A DNA stretch of 64,000 nucleotides from Pseudoclavibacter sp. AY1F1 (GTDB taxonomy: Bacteria; Actinomycetota; Actinomycetes; Actinomycetales; Microbacteriaceae), in the NCBI RefSeq assembly GCF_002931075.1, contig NZ_PSTQ01000014.1, positions 33,329-97,328 of the forward strand, written 5' to 3'. The notes below the pieces were generated by a model. It searched no databases. It was not told the origin of the DNA and saw only the letters and a program-made list of their open reading frames with translations. Numbering within the stretch: position 1 is the stretch's first letter; each line of letters begins with the position of its first letter. Positions 17,964 to 26,535 of this stretch are shown one piece after another. The position numbers were made by a program, and so were the translations under genes.

Positions 17964-18785
17964 ATGACGAGGGGATGCGACGTGGGATCACTTGCTGAAA
18001 TTTCAGAGGCCGTCGGGGCGAAGATGCGAGGCCGGCTCGAGGATGCGCTTGCTCGCCGTGCTGAGCTTCACGGCGGCGGCGACGGCGAAGGCGACGGGGG
18101 CGGCGACGGCGAAGCGCGTGCTGGGGCGGACGCGACTGCCGAGTCGAGCGGGCCAGCGGGCACGGCCGCATCAGCTGCATCCGCCGCAGAACTACCCGCC
18201 GCCGCGACCGACCGCGATGGCGCGGGTCGTGCCTGGGTCGCGCAGCCCATGCACTCTGACGCGGCGATCCGCGCGCAGACCGGGCGGGGATGGGACGACT
18301 GGATCGACGCGATCGACGCCGGTGTGGGGCGTGACGCCGCACATCCGCGGATCGTCGAGTGGGTCATGGCGAACTCGGAGCAGAACGGATGGTGGAGTCA
18401 GGGCATCGCCGTCAGCTTCGAGCGCATGACGGGACGGCGTCTCGCCGGTCAGATGCCCGACGGCACGTTCACGGCGAACCGCTCGCGCACGCTCACGGTC
18501 GACCGGGAGGTGCTGCGCGAGCTGGTCGCCGACAACGAGACTCGAGATGCGCTGCTCGGCTTCGAAACGGAGTTCCGGTCGAAGGTCGCGTCCAAGACCT
18601 ACAAGGTGCTGATCGCGCGCGGCGACGAGCCGATGGGCGGGCTGCTCTTCACCTTCGATGCTGCCAGCAACGGGCGGACGAAGCTCGCGATCTCGCACGA
18701 GAAGCTGCAGGTGTTTGACGAGATCGAGCTGTGGAAGGCGTACTGGGGCGACTGGCTCGACGCGCTGGAGGCGTCCTTGGTTTGA
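17964..18785 (+). CDS. DUF4287-like domain protein with SRPBCC-like tail
   Basis: A 273-residue protein. Residues from about 95 match the DUF4287-type pattern: QTGRGWDDWIDAIDAG, HPRIVEWVMANSEQNGWWSQGIAVSFERMTG. The following part (DGTFTANRSRTLTVDREVL to the C-terminal LWKAYWGDWLDALEASL) looks like the SRPBCC-like segment often attached to it. The N-terminal 90 residues are Gly/Ala/Asp-rich and low in complexity. A GTG at 17982 is a possible later start. It is divergent from the importer operon and shares its 194-base intergenic region. Function unknown. Confidence 0.75.
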   Translation: MTRGCDVGSLAEISEAVGAKMRGRLEDALARRAELHGGGDGEGDGGGDGEARAGADATAESSGPAGTAASAASAAELPAAATDRDGAGRAWVAQPMHSDAAIRAQTGRGWDDWIDAIDAGVGRDAAHPRIVEWVMANSEQNGWWSQGIAVSFERMTGRRLAGQMPDGTFTANRSRTLTVDREVLRELVADNETRDALLGFETEFRSKVASKTYKVLIARGDEPMGGLLFTFDAASNGRTKLAISHEKLQVFDEIELWKAYWGDWLDALEASLV

Positions 18786-18893
18786 CGCCGCCGTCCTAGG
18801 AACCGCCCCGCACGCGCGCCATCCGAACGCAAACATGCGGCAGACGCATCTTAGTGACGCCGGGAAGGTGCATTCGCCGTGCGGATGCACGCG

Positions 18894-18926
18894 CTCAGCT
18901 GGCGCGGGCGGCGCGCGCCAGCTGAG
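18894..18926. terminator. Bidirectional GC hairpin between convergent genes
   Basis: Arms CTCAGCTGGCGCG and CGCGCCAGCTGAG are perfect reverse complements (13 bp) around a 7-base loop, between the DUF4287-like gene and the convergent DUF3592 gene. A smaller hairpin (GTGCAT with ATGCAC) lies just before it. T runs are absent, as is common in high-GC actinobacteria. Confidence 0.65.
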
Positions 18927-18947
18927 AACACCCGCGCCGCCCGCAGC

Positions 18948-19826
18948 TCACGGCCCGAACGGGAACGGCGGCTTGTGGGCTCGGTACGACTCGATCCGGT
19001 CTGGATGCTCGCGGGCGATGAGGATGCGGCTCTCGTCTCCGGGGATCGTGGGGTCGTAGATGACGGTGACGGCGTCACCAGCCGCGGGCAGGGATTCCTC
19101 GTGGAACAATCCCCACGGTGTGGTCCAGCGGGTCTGCCCGTTGACGTCAGTGAACTGGATCGTCCAGCGGCTCACGACCCGTGTGCTCTCGCGCGGACGC
19201 TCGACGCCCTGAGTGACGATGCCACTGGTTCGGGTGCCTGTCGCGAAGACAGCTTCGAACGTCGACGTGGTGCGTCGCGTGCGCCTTGCGCGAGCGATAC
19301 GCCGCCACACCGACAGCGCGAGCCCAAGCGTGAGCAGCGAGGGCAGCACCCATGGCAGCACCTCGATCGCCCAAGGAGTCTCATCGACGACCGGAGGTCC
19401 GTCGCCGTTCGACATGATTGGGCCCCCGCTGATTGTGGTGAGCAACAGCAGCGCCGCGAGCGACCCCCACGCGCCCACGGCGGCTCCGCCGAACCAGACT
19501 GGCTGCCCGTCGGTGAGCGCGCGAGTGAAGTCAGGTGCGCCCGTGTAGGCGCGCCTCGCGACCGCCTGCGCGATCAGGAAGCCGACCGACATGAAGATTC
19601 CGGCCGGGATGAGCAGCGGCAGCAGCGCGACGAGGGGGAAGGTGTTGGTCTCCTCGAGCTTCGTGATGAAGAACAGGGAGCTCAATCCCACGGCGCCGAG
19701 GAAACCCCCTGCAGCCAGGCCGAAGTCCATCAGCAGGAGCACGGCGAGCGCCGGCCCGCCGCCGACGCGCCGTCGCTTCGCGGCGTCTCGCTGCGCCGCC
19801 ACGTCTCTGGGGTTGAAGGTGCTCAT
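18948..19826 (-). CDS. DUF3592-like membrane protein (second of a tandem pair)
   Basis: A 292-residue membrane protein. After MSTFNPRDVAAQRDAAKRRR come about four hydrophobic segments, among them ALAVLLLMDFGLAAGGFLGA and AVGAWGSLAALLLLTTI. A C-terminal soluble beta-rich domain follows (SGIVTQGVERP, SRWTIQFTDVNGQTRW, AVTVIYDPTIPGDESRIL) that fits DUF3592. It overlaps the preceding paralogue by ATGA. The same plan and similar C-terminal motifs in both genes show a tandem duplication. No function is known. Confidence 0.72.
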   Translation of the reverse strand: MSTFNPRDVAAQRDAAKRRRVGGGPALAVLLLMDFGLAAGGFLGAVGLSSLFFITKLEETNTFPLVALLPLLIPAGIFMSVGFLIAQAVARRAYTGAPDFTRALTDGQPVWFGGAAVGAWGSLAALLLLTTISGGPIMSNGDGPPVVDETPWAIEVLPWVLPSLLTLGLALSVWRRIARARRTRRTTSTFEAVFATGTRTSGIVTQGVERPRESTRVVSRWTIQFTDVNGQTRWTTPWGLFHEESLPAAGDAVTVIYDPTIPGDESRILIAREHPDRIESYRAHKPPFPFGP

Positions 19827-20668
19827 GCGTAGTCGTCCGCTCGGTCTCGCGTCGACCGCGACACGAAGATTCGCGACGCGTCGCCCGGGTTCGCGGCGTT
19901 GAACAGCACCCACACGCGCTGCCCCGGCTTCGGGGCGGTCTGCCAGTCCATGGTGCTGGTGCGCTTCACCCAGCGTTGCACGCCCTGCGCGTCGGTGAAC
20001 GTGAAGCGCCACGACGCGATCGTGCGCGTGCCGGGGGAGATCGCGACCCCCTCGGTGACGGTGCCAGGCGTCGGGTGGCCTGCCGCGAGCATCCGCCGCA
20101 CTGCATCACCTCGCCGCGAGTATCGGAGTCGGAGCAACGTGCACGTGACGAACGCGGCCACGGTGAGGAGCGCTGCAAGCGCGGGCAGCCAGACGGGGAG
20201 CCAGTAGGACACCCATGCGCTGGACGACCAGGACTCGACGGTCGCGAACTGCTCGTTGCGCGTGAACCCGACGAGCTGCGGCTGCGACCACAGACCAGTG
20301 AAGGCGAGCAGCCCGGTTGTGGTGCCCGCGAGAGTGATCGTGAACGGGTCGACCGGCGGGAGCGGCTGCGGGGTGCCGATGAGTCTCGCGTAGACGAGGA
20401 AGTAGAGCGGGAGTGCGCCGAACAGCAGAACAAACGCAGCCGGGAGTGCGTACCAGGCGTCGTTGATCCACGGCTCGGCGTCGAAGTCGCGGATGCCGAG
20501 GGCCATCTGGCGACCCGAGTTCCGCTCCGCGATCAGCCCGAAGCCCAGGGCGGTGCCGAGGACGAAGAGCAGGAAGCCGACGCCCCAGAGCGAGGCGCGC
20601 GTGCGCGGGCTGCCGATGCGGCGCTCAGCTCGCGCTCGCCGTGCCTGGACCGGGTCGATGGTGCTCAT
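19823..20668 (-). CDS. DUF3592-like membrane protein (first of a tandem pair)
   Basis: A 281-residue relative of the next gene downstream, with the same opening (MSTIDPVQARRARAERR), four hydrophobic stretches and the C-terminal pattern GTVTEGVAISPGTRTIASW, FTFTDAQGVQRWVK and VWVLFNAANPGDASRIFV. The ATG is taken because it gives the paralogous N terminus; CACTAT ends six bases before it, so the mRNA may be leaderless. The ATGA junction indicates co-translation with the second copy, perhaps giving a hetero-oligomer. Confidence 0.72.
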   Translation of the reverse strand: MSTIDPVQARRARAERRIGSPRTRASLWGVGFLLFVLGTALGFGLIAERNSGRQMALGIRDFDAEPWINDAWYALPAAFVLLFGALPLYFLVYARLIGTPQPLPPVDPFTITLAGTTTGLLAFTGLWSQPQLVGFTRNEQFATVESWSSSAWVSYWLPVWLPALAALLTVAAFVTCTLLRLRYSRRGDAVRRMLAAGHPTPGTVTEGVAISPGTRTIASWRFTFTDAQGVQRWVKRTSTMDWQTAPKPGQRVWVLFNAANPGDASRIFVSRSTRDRADDYA

Positions 20669-20747
20669 GGCTGGATAGTGACAGGCGGATGCGCCCGGCG
20701 CCAGTCCCGAATGCTTCGACTTCGCCGCGCCCCCACCCCGAAAGTCG

Positions 20748-20800
20748 AAAGTGGACTCGCGATCGTCAAACTTCGCGTGTGACGACCACAAGTCCACTTT
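20748..20800. repeat. Interrupted palindrome containing a GTCAAACTTCG core
   Basis: AAAGTGGACT and AGTCCACTTT are perfect 10-bp arms around a 33-base centre. The centre carries GTCAAACTTCG, identical to the left arm start of the repeat at 1712, which suggests a common origin. It lies between the uracil permease stop and the DUF3592 start and could double as a leader or terminator hairpin. Confidence 0.6.
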
Positions 20801-20835
20801 GGAGTCTGCGGCGCGGGCGGAGTTGACCGAGCGGG

Positions 20836-22170
20836 TTAGCGCGTGCCGCGCTCCGCATCCACTGCCCCGTCGGCACCCGCGACGAGGTCTTCGCCCGCGT
20901 CCTCCGCGTCGGATCCGCGGAGCTTCGCGATGCCGCTCATGAGGTGGTAGACGACAAGCGTCGCCACGGTGCCGAGGACGATGCCGCCGAATGTGACCTG
21001 GCCGCTGTTGATCGTGAAGTCGCCGATCGCGACGATGAGGCCGACGCCCGCCGTGAACTGGTTCGTGGGCGACGAGAAGTCGACCTTGTTCTCGAGCCAG
21101 ATGCGCACACCGATGATGCCGATGAGCCCGTAGAGGGCGGTCGTGATGCCGCCGAGCACGCCGCCCGGCACGCTCGCGATGAGCACGCCGACCTTCGGTG
21201 AGAGCGCGAGGAGGATCGCGGCGATCGCTGCCACCCAGTAGGCGGCCGTCGAGTAGACGCGCGTCGCCGACATGACGCCGATGTTCTCGCCGTACGTGGT
21301 GGTGGGGGAGCCGCCGCCGAAGCCGGAGAGCACCGTCGCGAGGCCGTCAGCGAGCAGCGCGCGGCCGGCCATCGGGTCGAGGTTGCGGTTCGTGAGCTGC
21401 CCGACGCCCTTGACGTGGCCCACGTTCTCGGCGATGAGCGCGAGCACAACCGGCACGAACATGAGGTACACGAGCAGGTGCTCAGCGGCGAAGACGGGGG
21501 CTGTGAAGGTCGGCAGGCCGATCCACGCGGCATCGTCGAATCCTGCGAGATCGACCTGGCCCATGAACGCGGCGACGATGTAGCCGACGACCACGCCGAT
21601 GAGGATCGACAAGCGGCCGACCATGCCCTTGAACGCCACCGCGACGACGATGACGGTCAGCAGCGTGATCGACGCCACGATCGGCGACGCCTCGAAGTTG
21701 TTTTTCGCGGCAGGGGCGAGGTTGAAGCCGATGAGCGCGACGATCGTGCCGGCGACGACGGGCGGCATGAGGAGGTTGATCCAGCGCGTTCCCGCAAGGT
21801 TCACGATGAGGCCGACGATCGCGAGCAGTGCGCCGACGACGATGATGCCGGCGAGCGCCACGCCCTGGCCGTCAGAGGCGACGGCCGCGAGGATCGGAGC
21901 GATGAACGCGAACGACGAGCCGAGGTAGCTGGGCACTCGGTTGCGGGTGATGAGGAGGAACAGCATCGTGCCGATGCCCGAGAACAGCAGCGTCGTTGAC
22001 GGCGGGAAGCCCGTCAGCAGGGGCACGAGGAACGTCGCGCCGAACATCGCGACGACGTGCTGCGCTCCGAGGCCGATCGTCCGGGGCCAGGTGAGCCGCT
22101 CCTCGGGGAGCACGATCTCGCTCGCGGGGACGTTCTTTCCGTCTCCGTGCAGTTTCCAGGGCAGTGCCAC
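20836..22170 (-). CDS. uraA: Uracil/xanthine permease, NCS2 family
   Basis: A 444-residue nucleobase transporter of the UraA/PyrP type, normal in length. Family segments: VVAMFGATFLVPLLTGFPPS, NRVPSYLGSSFAFIAPILA with the conserved serine-rich loop, LIAENVGHVKGVGQL carrying the substrate-binding Glu, and GFGGGSPTTTYGENIGVMSATRVYS. About 12-14 hydrophobic segments are seen. It probably imports uracil by proton symport; xanthine or urate specificity is possible. It is divergent from a purine-type permease across a 340-base gap, so two nucleobase carriers are neighbours. Confidence 0.93.
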   Translation of the reverse strand: MALPWKLHGDGKNVPASEIVLPEERLTWPRTIGLGAQHVVAMFGATFLVPLLTGFPPSTTLLFSGIGTMLFLLITRNRVPSYLGSSFAFIAPILAAVASDGQGVALAGIIVVGALLAIVGLIVNLAGTRWINLLMPPVVAGTIVALIGFNLAPAAKNNFEASPIVASITLLTVIVVAVAFKGMVGRLSILIGVVVGYIVAAFMGQVDLAGFDDAAWIGLPTFTAPVFAAEHLLVYLMFVPVVLALIAENVGHVKGVGQLTNRNLDPMAGRALLADGLATVLSGFGGGSPTTTYGENIGVMSATRVYSTAAYWVAAIAAILLALSPKVGVLIASVPGGVLGGITTALYGLIGIIGVRIWLENKVDFSSPTNQFTAGVGLIVAIGDFTINSGQVTFGGIVLGTVATLVVYHLMSGIAKLRGSDAEDAGEDLVAGADGAVDAERGTR

Positions 22171-22286
22171 GGCGGTCTCGCTTCCAGGTCGTTCGGCGGG
22201 GATCGGCCTGCGCTGGGGAGCGGCGCGTGACCTCTACGAGATTAGGGGATCGGATGGCCGTGGCCGCGCGTCAGCCGCTGCTGGAG

Positions 22287-22354
22287 AATTTCGGTGACAA
22301 CCCGGCCAAATCGGTCGCCGAATCGGGCGAGAGACGTCATTTGTCACCGAAGTT
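22287..22354. repeat. Interrupted palindrome, dispersed repeat copy 2
   Basis: AATTTCGGTGACAA and TTGTCACCGAAGTT pair at 13 of 14 positions around a 40-base centre. The right side shares the exact 16-mer TTGTCACCGAAGTTTG with the element at 1712. It occupies the divergent intergenic region between the two nucleobase permeases, which otherwise shows only a possible -10 box (TACGCT at 22467) for the plus-strand gene. Confidence 0.7.
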
Positions 22355-22510
22355 TGCGGGCCGACCGCGAGAGCACGCGCGCATCCGTGTGGAGGTGGCG
22401 CCGGGCCCGCGTCGAGGTCGGCCTCGAGGTCGTCGCAGAGCGGCAACGGGCACTGCGCGCGCTGGCTACGCTTGTCCCTGTACCGCGAGCAGCACGATCA
22501 GGGGAGCCGC

Positions 22511-24058
22511 ATGAGCGACAGCCACGAGTCAGCAGTGGATCACGAACAGGCGGAAGGCGGCGACGGCGGGCACGTCGCCACTCCAACGCGTGCGACCCAG
22601 GTGGCGCCGACGAAGCGCGGCAGCGGCTCGACGTTCAAGGAGCGCCTCGACACGTTCTTCGAGATCACGCACCGTGGCTCGAACGTGCCGCGCGAGATCC
22701 GGGGCGGGCTCGTCACGTTCATGACGATGGCGTACATCGTCATCCTGAACCCCCTGATCCTCGGCGGATTCTCGCAGGACCAGGCGACGCTCGACGTCGA
22801 GGGCGGCTGGCTGCAGGCGTCGCAGGTGGCCGCGGTCACGGGCCTCACCGCCGGGGTCATGACGATCCTGTTCGGCGTCATCGTGAACCTCCCGTTCGGT
22901 CTCGCGGCGGGCCTCGGCATCAACTCGTTCCTCGCGGTCAACGTCGTGCAGCAGGTGACGTGGGCTGAGGCGATGGGGCTCGTGGTCATCAACGGCCTGG
23001 TCATCGTCGTCCTGTCGGCGACCCGCCTTCGCGAGATGATCTTCCACGCCGTGCCGCCGCAGCTGAAGACGGCGATCACGGTAGGCATCGGCCTGTTCCT
23101 GGCCTTCATCGGGCTCGTGGATGCGGGCTTCGTCACGTCCTCGGGGAACGCGTCGCCGCCCGTCCAGCTGGGGGTCGGCGGTTCGGTGACGACCGTTCCG
23201 ACGCTCATCTTCGTGATCGGCCTCATCGTGATGGGTGTGCTCATGGCGCGCCGCGTGAAGGGTGCGCTGCTCATCGGCATCGTCGGCACCACGATCGTCG
23301 CGGTGGTCGTCGAGGCGATCATGAAGCTCGGACCGGCGTTCGAGAACGAGGGCGGATGGTCGCTCAACGTCCCGATGCTGCCGACGCAGATCGTCTCGGT
23401 GCCAGACCTCGGCCTCATCGGCGCGTTTAACTTCGGGGCGTTCGAGCGCATCGGCATTCTGGCCGGCGTGATGCTCGTCTTCACGCTGGTCTTCACGAAC
23501 TTCTTCGACGCGGTCGGCTCGCTCACGGGCCTGACGCGTGAGGCTGGTCTGCAGGACAAGGAAGGCAACTTCCCTCGCCTCAAGTCGTCGCTGGTCGTCG
23601 AGGGCATCGGAGCCGTCGCGGGTGGGGCGACGTCGAGCTCGTCGAACACGATCTTCGTCGACTCTGCGGCGGGCGTCGGCGAAGGCGCCCGCACGGGTCT
23701 CGCGAGCGTCGTCACCGGCGTGATGTTCCTGCTGGCGATGTTCTTCACGCCGCTGACGCAGATCGTCCCGCTCGAGGTTGCGGCCGCCGCGCTTGTGGTT
23801 GTCGGTGTGCTGATGGTGTCGCAGGTGCGCGAGCTGAAGTGGGACGACTTCTCGGTCGCCCTCCCGGTCTTCCTGACGATCGTGATCATGCCGCTCACTT
23901 ACTCGATCGCGAACGGCATCGGCGCCGGCTTCATCTCGTGGGTGCTCGTGCAGACCCTGACCGGCAAAGCGCGCAAGGTCTCGCCGCTCCTGTGGATCGT
24001 CGCCGTCGGCTTCCTCATCTACTTCGCCCGCGGCCCCATCGAGGGCATGTTCGCGTAG
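22511..24058 (+). CDS. NCS2 family purine permease (AzgA/PbuG type)
   Basis: A 515-residue permease of the AzgA branch, which imports adenine, guanine and hypoxanthine. Key segments: RGGLVTFMTMAYIVILNPLIL, FGLAAGLGINSFLAVNVV, VFTNFFDAVGSLTGLTREAGL and SSSSNTIFVDSAAGVGEGARTGLASV. The first 50 residues are acidic and probably cytosolic. The ATG follows GGGGAG at good distance; the open frame extends upstream but has no ribosome site there. Hypoxanthine uptake would feed the hpt gene product encoded about 13 kb downstream. Confidence 0.93.
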   Translation: MSDSHESAVDHEQAEGGDGGHVATPTRATQVAPTKRGSGSTFKERLDTFFEITHRGSNVPREIRGGLVTFMTMAYIVILNPLILGGFSQDQATLDVEGGWLQASQVAAVTGLTAGVMTILFGVIVNLPFGLAAGLGINSFLAVNVVQQVTWAEAMGLVVINGLVIVVLSATRLREMIFHAVPPQLKTAITVGIGLFLAFIGLVDAGFVTSSGNASPPVQLGVGGSVTTVPTLIFVIGLIVMGVLMARRVKGALLIGIVGTTIVAVVVEAIMKLGPAFENEGGWSLNVPMLPTQIVSVPDLGLIGAFNFGAFERIGILAGVMLVFTLVFTNFFDAVGSLTGLTREAGLQDKEGNFPRLKSSLVVEGIGAVAGGATSSSSNTIFVDSAAGVGEGARTGLASVVTGVMFLLAMFFTPLTQIVPLEVAAAALVVVGVLMVSQVRELKWDDFSVALPVFLTIVIMPLTYSIANGIGAGFISWVLVQTLTGKARKVSPLLWIVAVGFLIYFARGPIEGMFA

Positions 24059-24137
24059 ACGGCGGCACGCCGATGAGATGGGGCCGCGATGGGAAGCTGG
24101 TGACTCGAATCTCCCGCCGCTGACCTCGGAGCGTCCC

Positions 24138-25757
24138 ATGCCCTCTGCTGAGCCTCCTGCGCCGACCCAGCCGCCCGCGCCTGCGCAGAAGCAGCATGCG
24201 CCGGCCCCTGCGCATCCGCTGGTCGAGACTCCGAACGGCACGCTCCGCGGCGACGTGGCCGGGCAGACCGAGCGTTGGCTGGGCATCCGCTACGCGGAGC
24301 GGCCGACCGCTGAGCTGCGCTGGCGGGCCCCCGTCCCGGTCTCGCCGTGGAGCGGGGTCGTTGATGCGCGCATCTCCGGTCCAATCGCCCCGCAGGCTCG
24401 CGTCAAGGCGATGGACGTCGGGGAGAACGCCCTCACCGACGAAGACTGCCTGTTCCTGAACGTGTGGAGACCGACCGCGACCGGGGCCCCCGAGGCCCCG
24501 CCGCGCGCCGTGATGGTGTGGGTGCACGGCGGCGCCTACGTGCTCGGCGGCACGACGCAACCGGTGTTCGACGGGGCGGCGCTCGCCGACCGCGGCGACA
24601 TCATCGTCGTCACGCTCGGTTACCGGCTGGGCGGCCTCGGGTTCCTGGAGCTCTCGACGCTCGACGGTGCGGACGGGCACTTCGACTCGAACCTCGCGCT
24701 CCGAGACGTGCTGTGTGCCCTCGAATGGGTGCAGTCCAACATCGGCGCGTTTGGCGGCGACCCGGCGCGGGTGACCATCTTCGGGGAGTCGGCGGGCGCT
24801 GGCATCGTGTCGACGCTGCTCGCGACGCCATCGGCGAGCGGCCTGTTCTCGGCCGCGATCGTCGAGAGCTCACCAGCGACCAGCGTGTACGGGCTCGGGC
24901 GGGCGAAGATCGTCGCGGAGCGGTTCGTCGAAAAGCTGGGGATCACGCCGGACGGCTTGGCGGCGCTGCGCACCCTCCCCGTCTCGAGCATTGTGGAGAC
25001 GTCCGGTGAGCTGTTCGCGGAGATCCCGACCGAGTTCCCCGGCACGCTCGCCTTCGCGCCCGTCGTCGACGGCGAGCTGGTGCCAGAGCATCCGGTTACT
25101 GTCCTCAGCGAGGGCCGCGGGCTGCCCGTGCCGCTCATCATCGGCACCAACCGCGATGAGGCGACGTTCTTCAAGCTCGCCAAGTCACCTTTGCTGCCGG
25201 TCGGTGAGAAAGCGCTGACGACGATGATCACCGAGATCGCCGCCGAGAACCCGTCGATCGACATGCCGGACAGGGAGCATATCCTCGACGCCTACGAGGG
25301 GGTCAGGCAGCGGATGGTCGGGCTCGGCATCGCGCGCGACGTCGGCTTCCGCATGCCGACAGTCTGGATCGCGGAAGGCCACGCGCGGATCGCACCGACC
25401 TACCTTTACCGGTTCGACTTCGCGACGCCCCTGCTCAAGGTGCTGCGACTCGGTGCCACGCACGGAACAGAGGTTGCGTCTGTGTGGGGCAACCTCGACA
25501 CCGACCCTCGCGGTCTTGCCTACAAGCTCGGCGGACGCCGACAGGCCGGGGAGGTCTCCGACCGGATGCTCGCCCTCTGGACGTCGTTCGCCCGCGAAGG
25601 ACAGCCCACCGACGCAGGCCTACCGGGGGCGGTGCTGTGGCCTGCGTTCGGTGAGGCCCGTTCGACGCTGGTCATTGACCACACCGATCGTGTGGTCGAT
25701 GACCTCGACGCGGACCTGCGCACAGCCTGGGGCAATCGGGCCTTCTCGCTCAGCTGA
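24138..25757 (+). CDS. Carboxylesterase type B (para-nitrobenzyl esterase-like)
   Basis: A 539-residue alpha/beta hydrolase of the carboxylesterase/lipase family. The catalytic set is visible: nucleophile Ser in FGESAGAG, acid Glu in NRDEATFF and His in GATHGTEV. The oxyanion-hole motif VHGGAYVLGG and LRWRAPVPVSPWSG near the N terminus are typical. There is no signal peptide, only a Pro/Ala-rich start, so it should be cytosolic. CGGAG lies upstream of this ATG; an ATG at 24078 would add 20 residues. It begins 79 bases after the purine permease. The substrate is not evident. Confidence 0.92.
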   Translation: MPSAEPPAPTQPPAPAQKQHAPAPAHPLVETPNGTLRGDVAGQTERWLGIRYAERPTAELRWRAPVPVSPWSGVVDARISGPIAPQARVKAMDVGENALTDEDCLFLNVWRPTATGAPEAPPRAVMVWVHGGAYVLGGTTQPVFDGAALADRGDIIVVTLGYRLGGLGFLELSTLDGADGHFDSNLALRDVLCALEWVQSNIGAFGGDPARVTIFGESAGAGIVSTLLATPSASGLFSAAIVESSPATSVYGLGRAKIVAERFVEKLGITPDGLAALRTLPVSSIVETSGELFAEIPTEFPGTLAFAPVVDGELVPEHPVTVLSEGRGLPVPLIIGTNRDEATFFKLAKSPLLPVGEKALTTMITEIAAENPSIDMPDREHILDAYEGVRQRMVGLGIARDVGFRMPTVWIAEGHARIAPTYLYRFDFATPLLKVLRLGATHGTEVASVWGNLDTDPRGLAYKLGGRRQAGEVSDRMLALWTSFAREGQPTDAGLPGAVLWPAFGEARSTLVIDHTDRVVDDLDADLRTAWGNRAFSLS

Positions 25758-25842
25758 GCTGAGCTGAGGAGCCCAGCGCGGCAGGCACGACCCAGACCCG
25801 TTAGCGGCCCGGCCGGCCCGGCCCGGCCCAGCTCAGCTCAGC
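25753..25842. terminator. Long-range inverted repeat between convergent genes
   Basis: GCTGAGCTGAGCTG at the esterase stop is complementary to CAGCTCAGCTCAGC about 60 bases later, with repeated GGCCCGGCC sequence between. It separates the esterase from the convergent TM2 gene. It resembles a terminator or mRNA end structure more than a protein-binding site. Confidence 0.5.
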
Positions 25843-25893
25843 CAGCCCAGACCGGCCCGGCCGTACTGCTGTTCCGCCGTGTTCCGAACGCGT

Positions 25894-26430
25894 CTAGTAC
25901 TGGCCCGGGTACGGCCCGCCGCCGCCCGCCGGCCCGTATCCCGGGTTCGCTGCGTAGGCCCCGGCCCCGGCGAGGCGAGCGTTGGCCTCGCGCACGAACT
26001 GTGGGATGAGGAAGAGCTCGACGATGACCCACATGGCGACGCCGAAGACGAGCAGCAGCCCGATGCCGAGCCACGACGTCGCGAAGCCGACCAGGTAGAG
26101 CACAAGCTGCGTCACTGCGATGCCGGTGCGGCCGAGGTAGAAGTTGTGGATGCCGAGCCCGCCGAGGAAGATCGCGAGCACATACGTGATGCCGACTTCC
26201 TTGCCGCCGCTGACGACAACCGTCTGCTGGTACAGCACGGGCGCATTGGCGGCGGGCGCCTGGTTCGGGGCGTAGTGGCCCCACTGCGCTCCGTCCCAGT
26301 AGCGCTGTCTTCCTGTCGGGTCTGGGTACCAGCCAGCTGCGGGCGATGAGGGCGCGTTGGTCGCGTGCGACGAGCCGTAGGGGCCGTCGTCCGGTTGTGA
26401 CGCGTATGGATCCGTTGGAACGAGGCTCAT
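25894..26430 (-). CDS. DUF2510 and TM2 domain membrane protein
   Basis: A 178-residue protein. Residues around 32-52 form a DUF2510 motif (AAGWYPDPTGRQRYWDGAQW). A TM2 domain follows with two helices joined by the conserved short turn: VLAIFLGGLGIHNFYLGRTG and QLVLYLVGFATSWLGIGLLL with VFGVAMWVIVELFLIPQFV. The tail is Gly/Pro/Tyr-rich. Such proteins are common in actinobacterial membranes but have no established biochemical role. It is convergent with the esterase gene. Confidence 0.88.
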   Translation of the reverse strand: MSLVPTDPYASQPDDGPYGSSHATNAPSSPAAGWYPDPTGRQRYWDGAQWGHYAPNQAPAANAPVLYQQTVVVSGGKEVGITYVLAIFLGGLGIHNFYLGRTGIAVTQLVLYLVGFATSWLGIGLLLVFGVAMWVIVELFLIPQFVREANARLAGAGAYAANPGYGPAGGGGPYPGQY

Positions 26431-26535
26431 CGGGCACTTCCCTGCTGTCGAGTGGATGCGGAACTCATGCTAGCGAGCACGACCGACATTCGACGGGCCT
26501 GTGGGGATTCTCGGGACTGTGGGGTTCCCCCGGGG

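Noticed and set aside
22529..24286. A 585-codon minus-strand frame opposite the purine permease.
   Set aside because: Extremely Arg/Asp/Glu/His-rich with no helix or domain pattern, and it faces a clear NCS2 gene.
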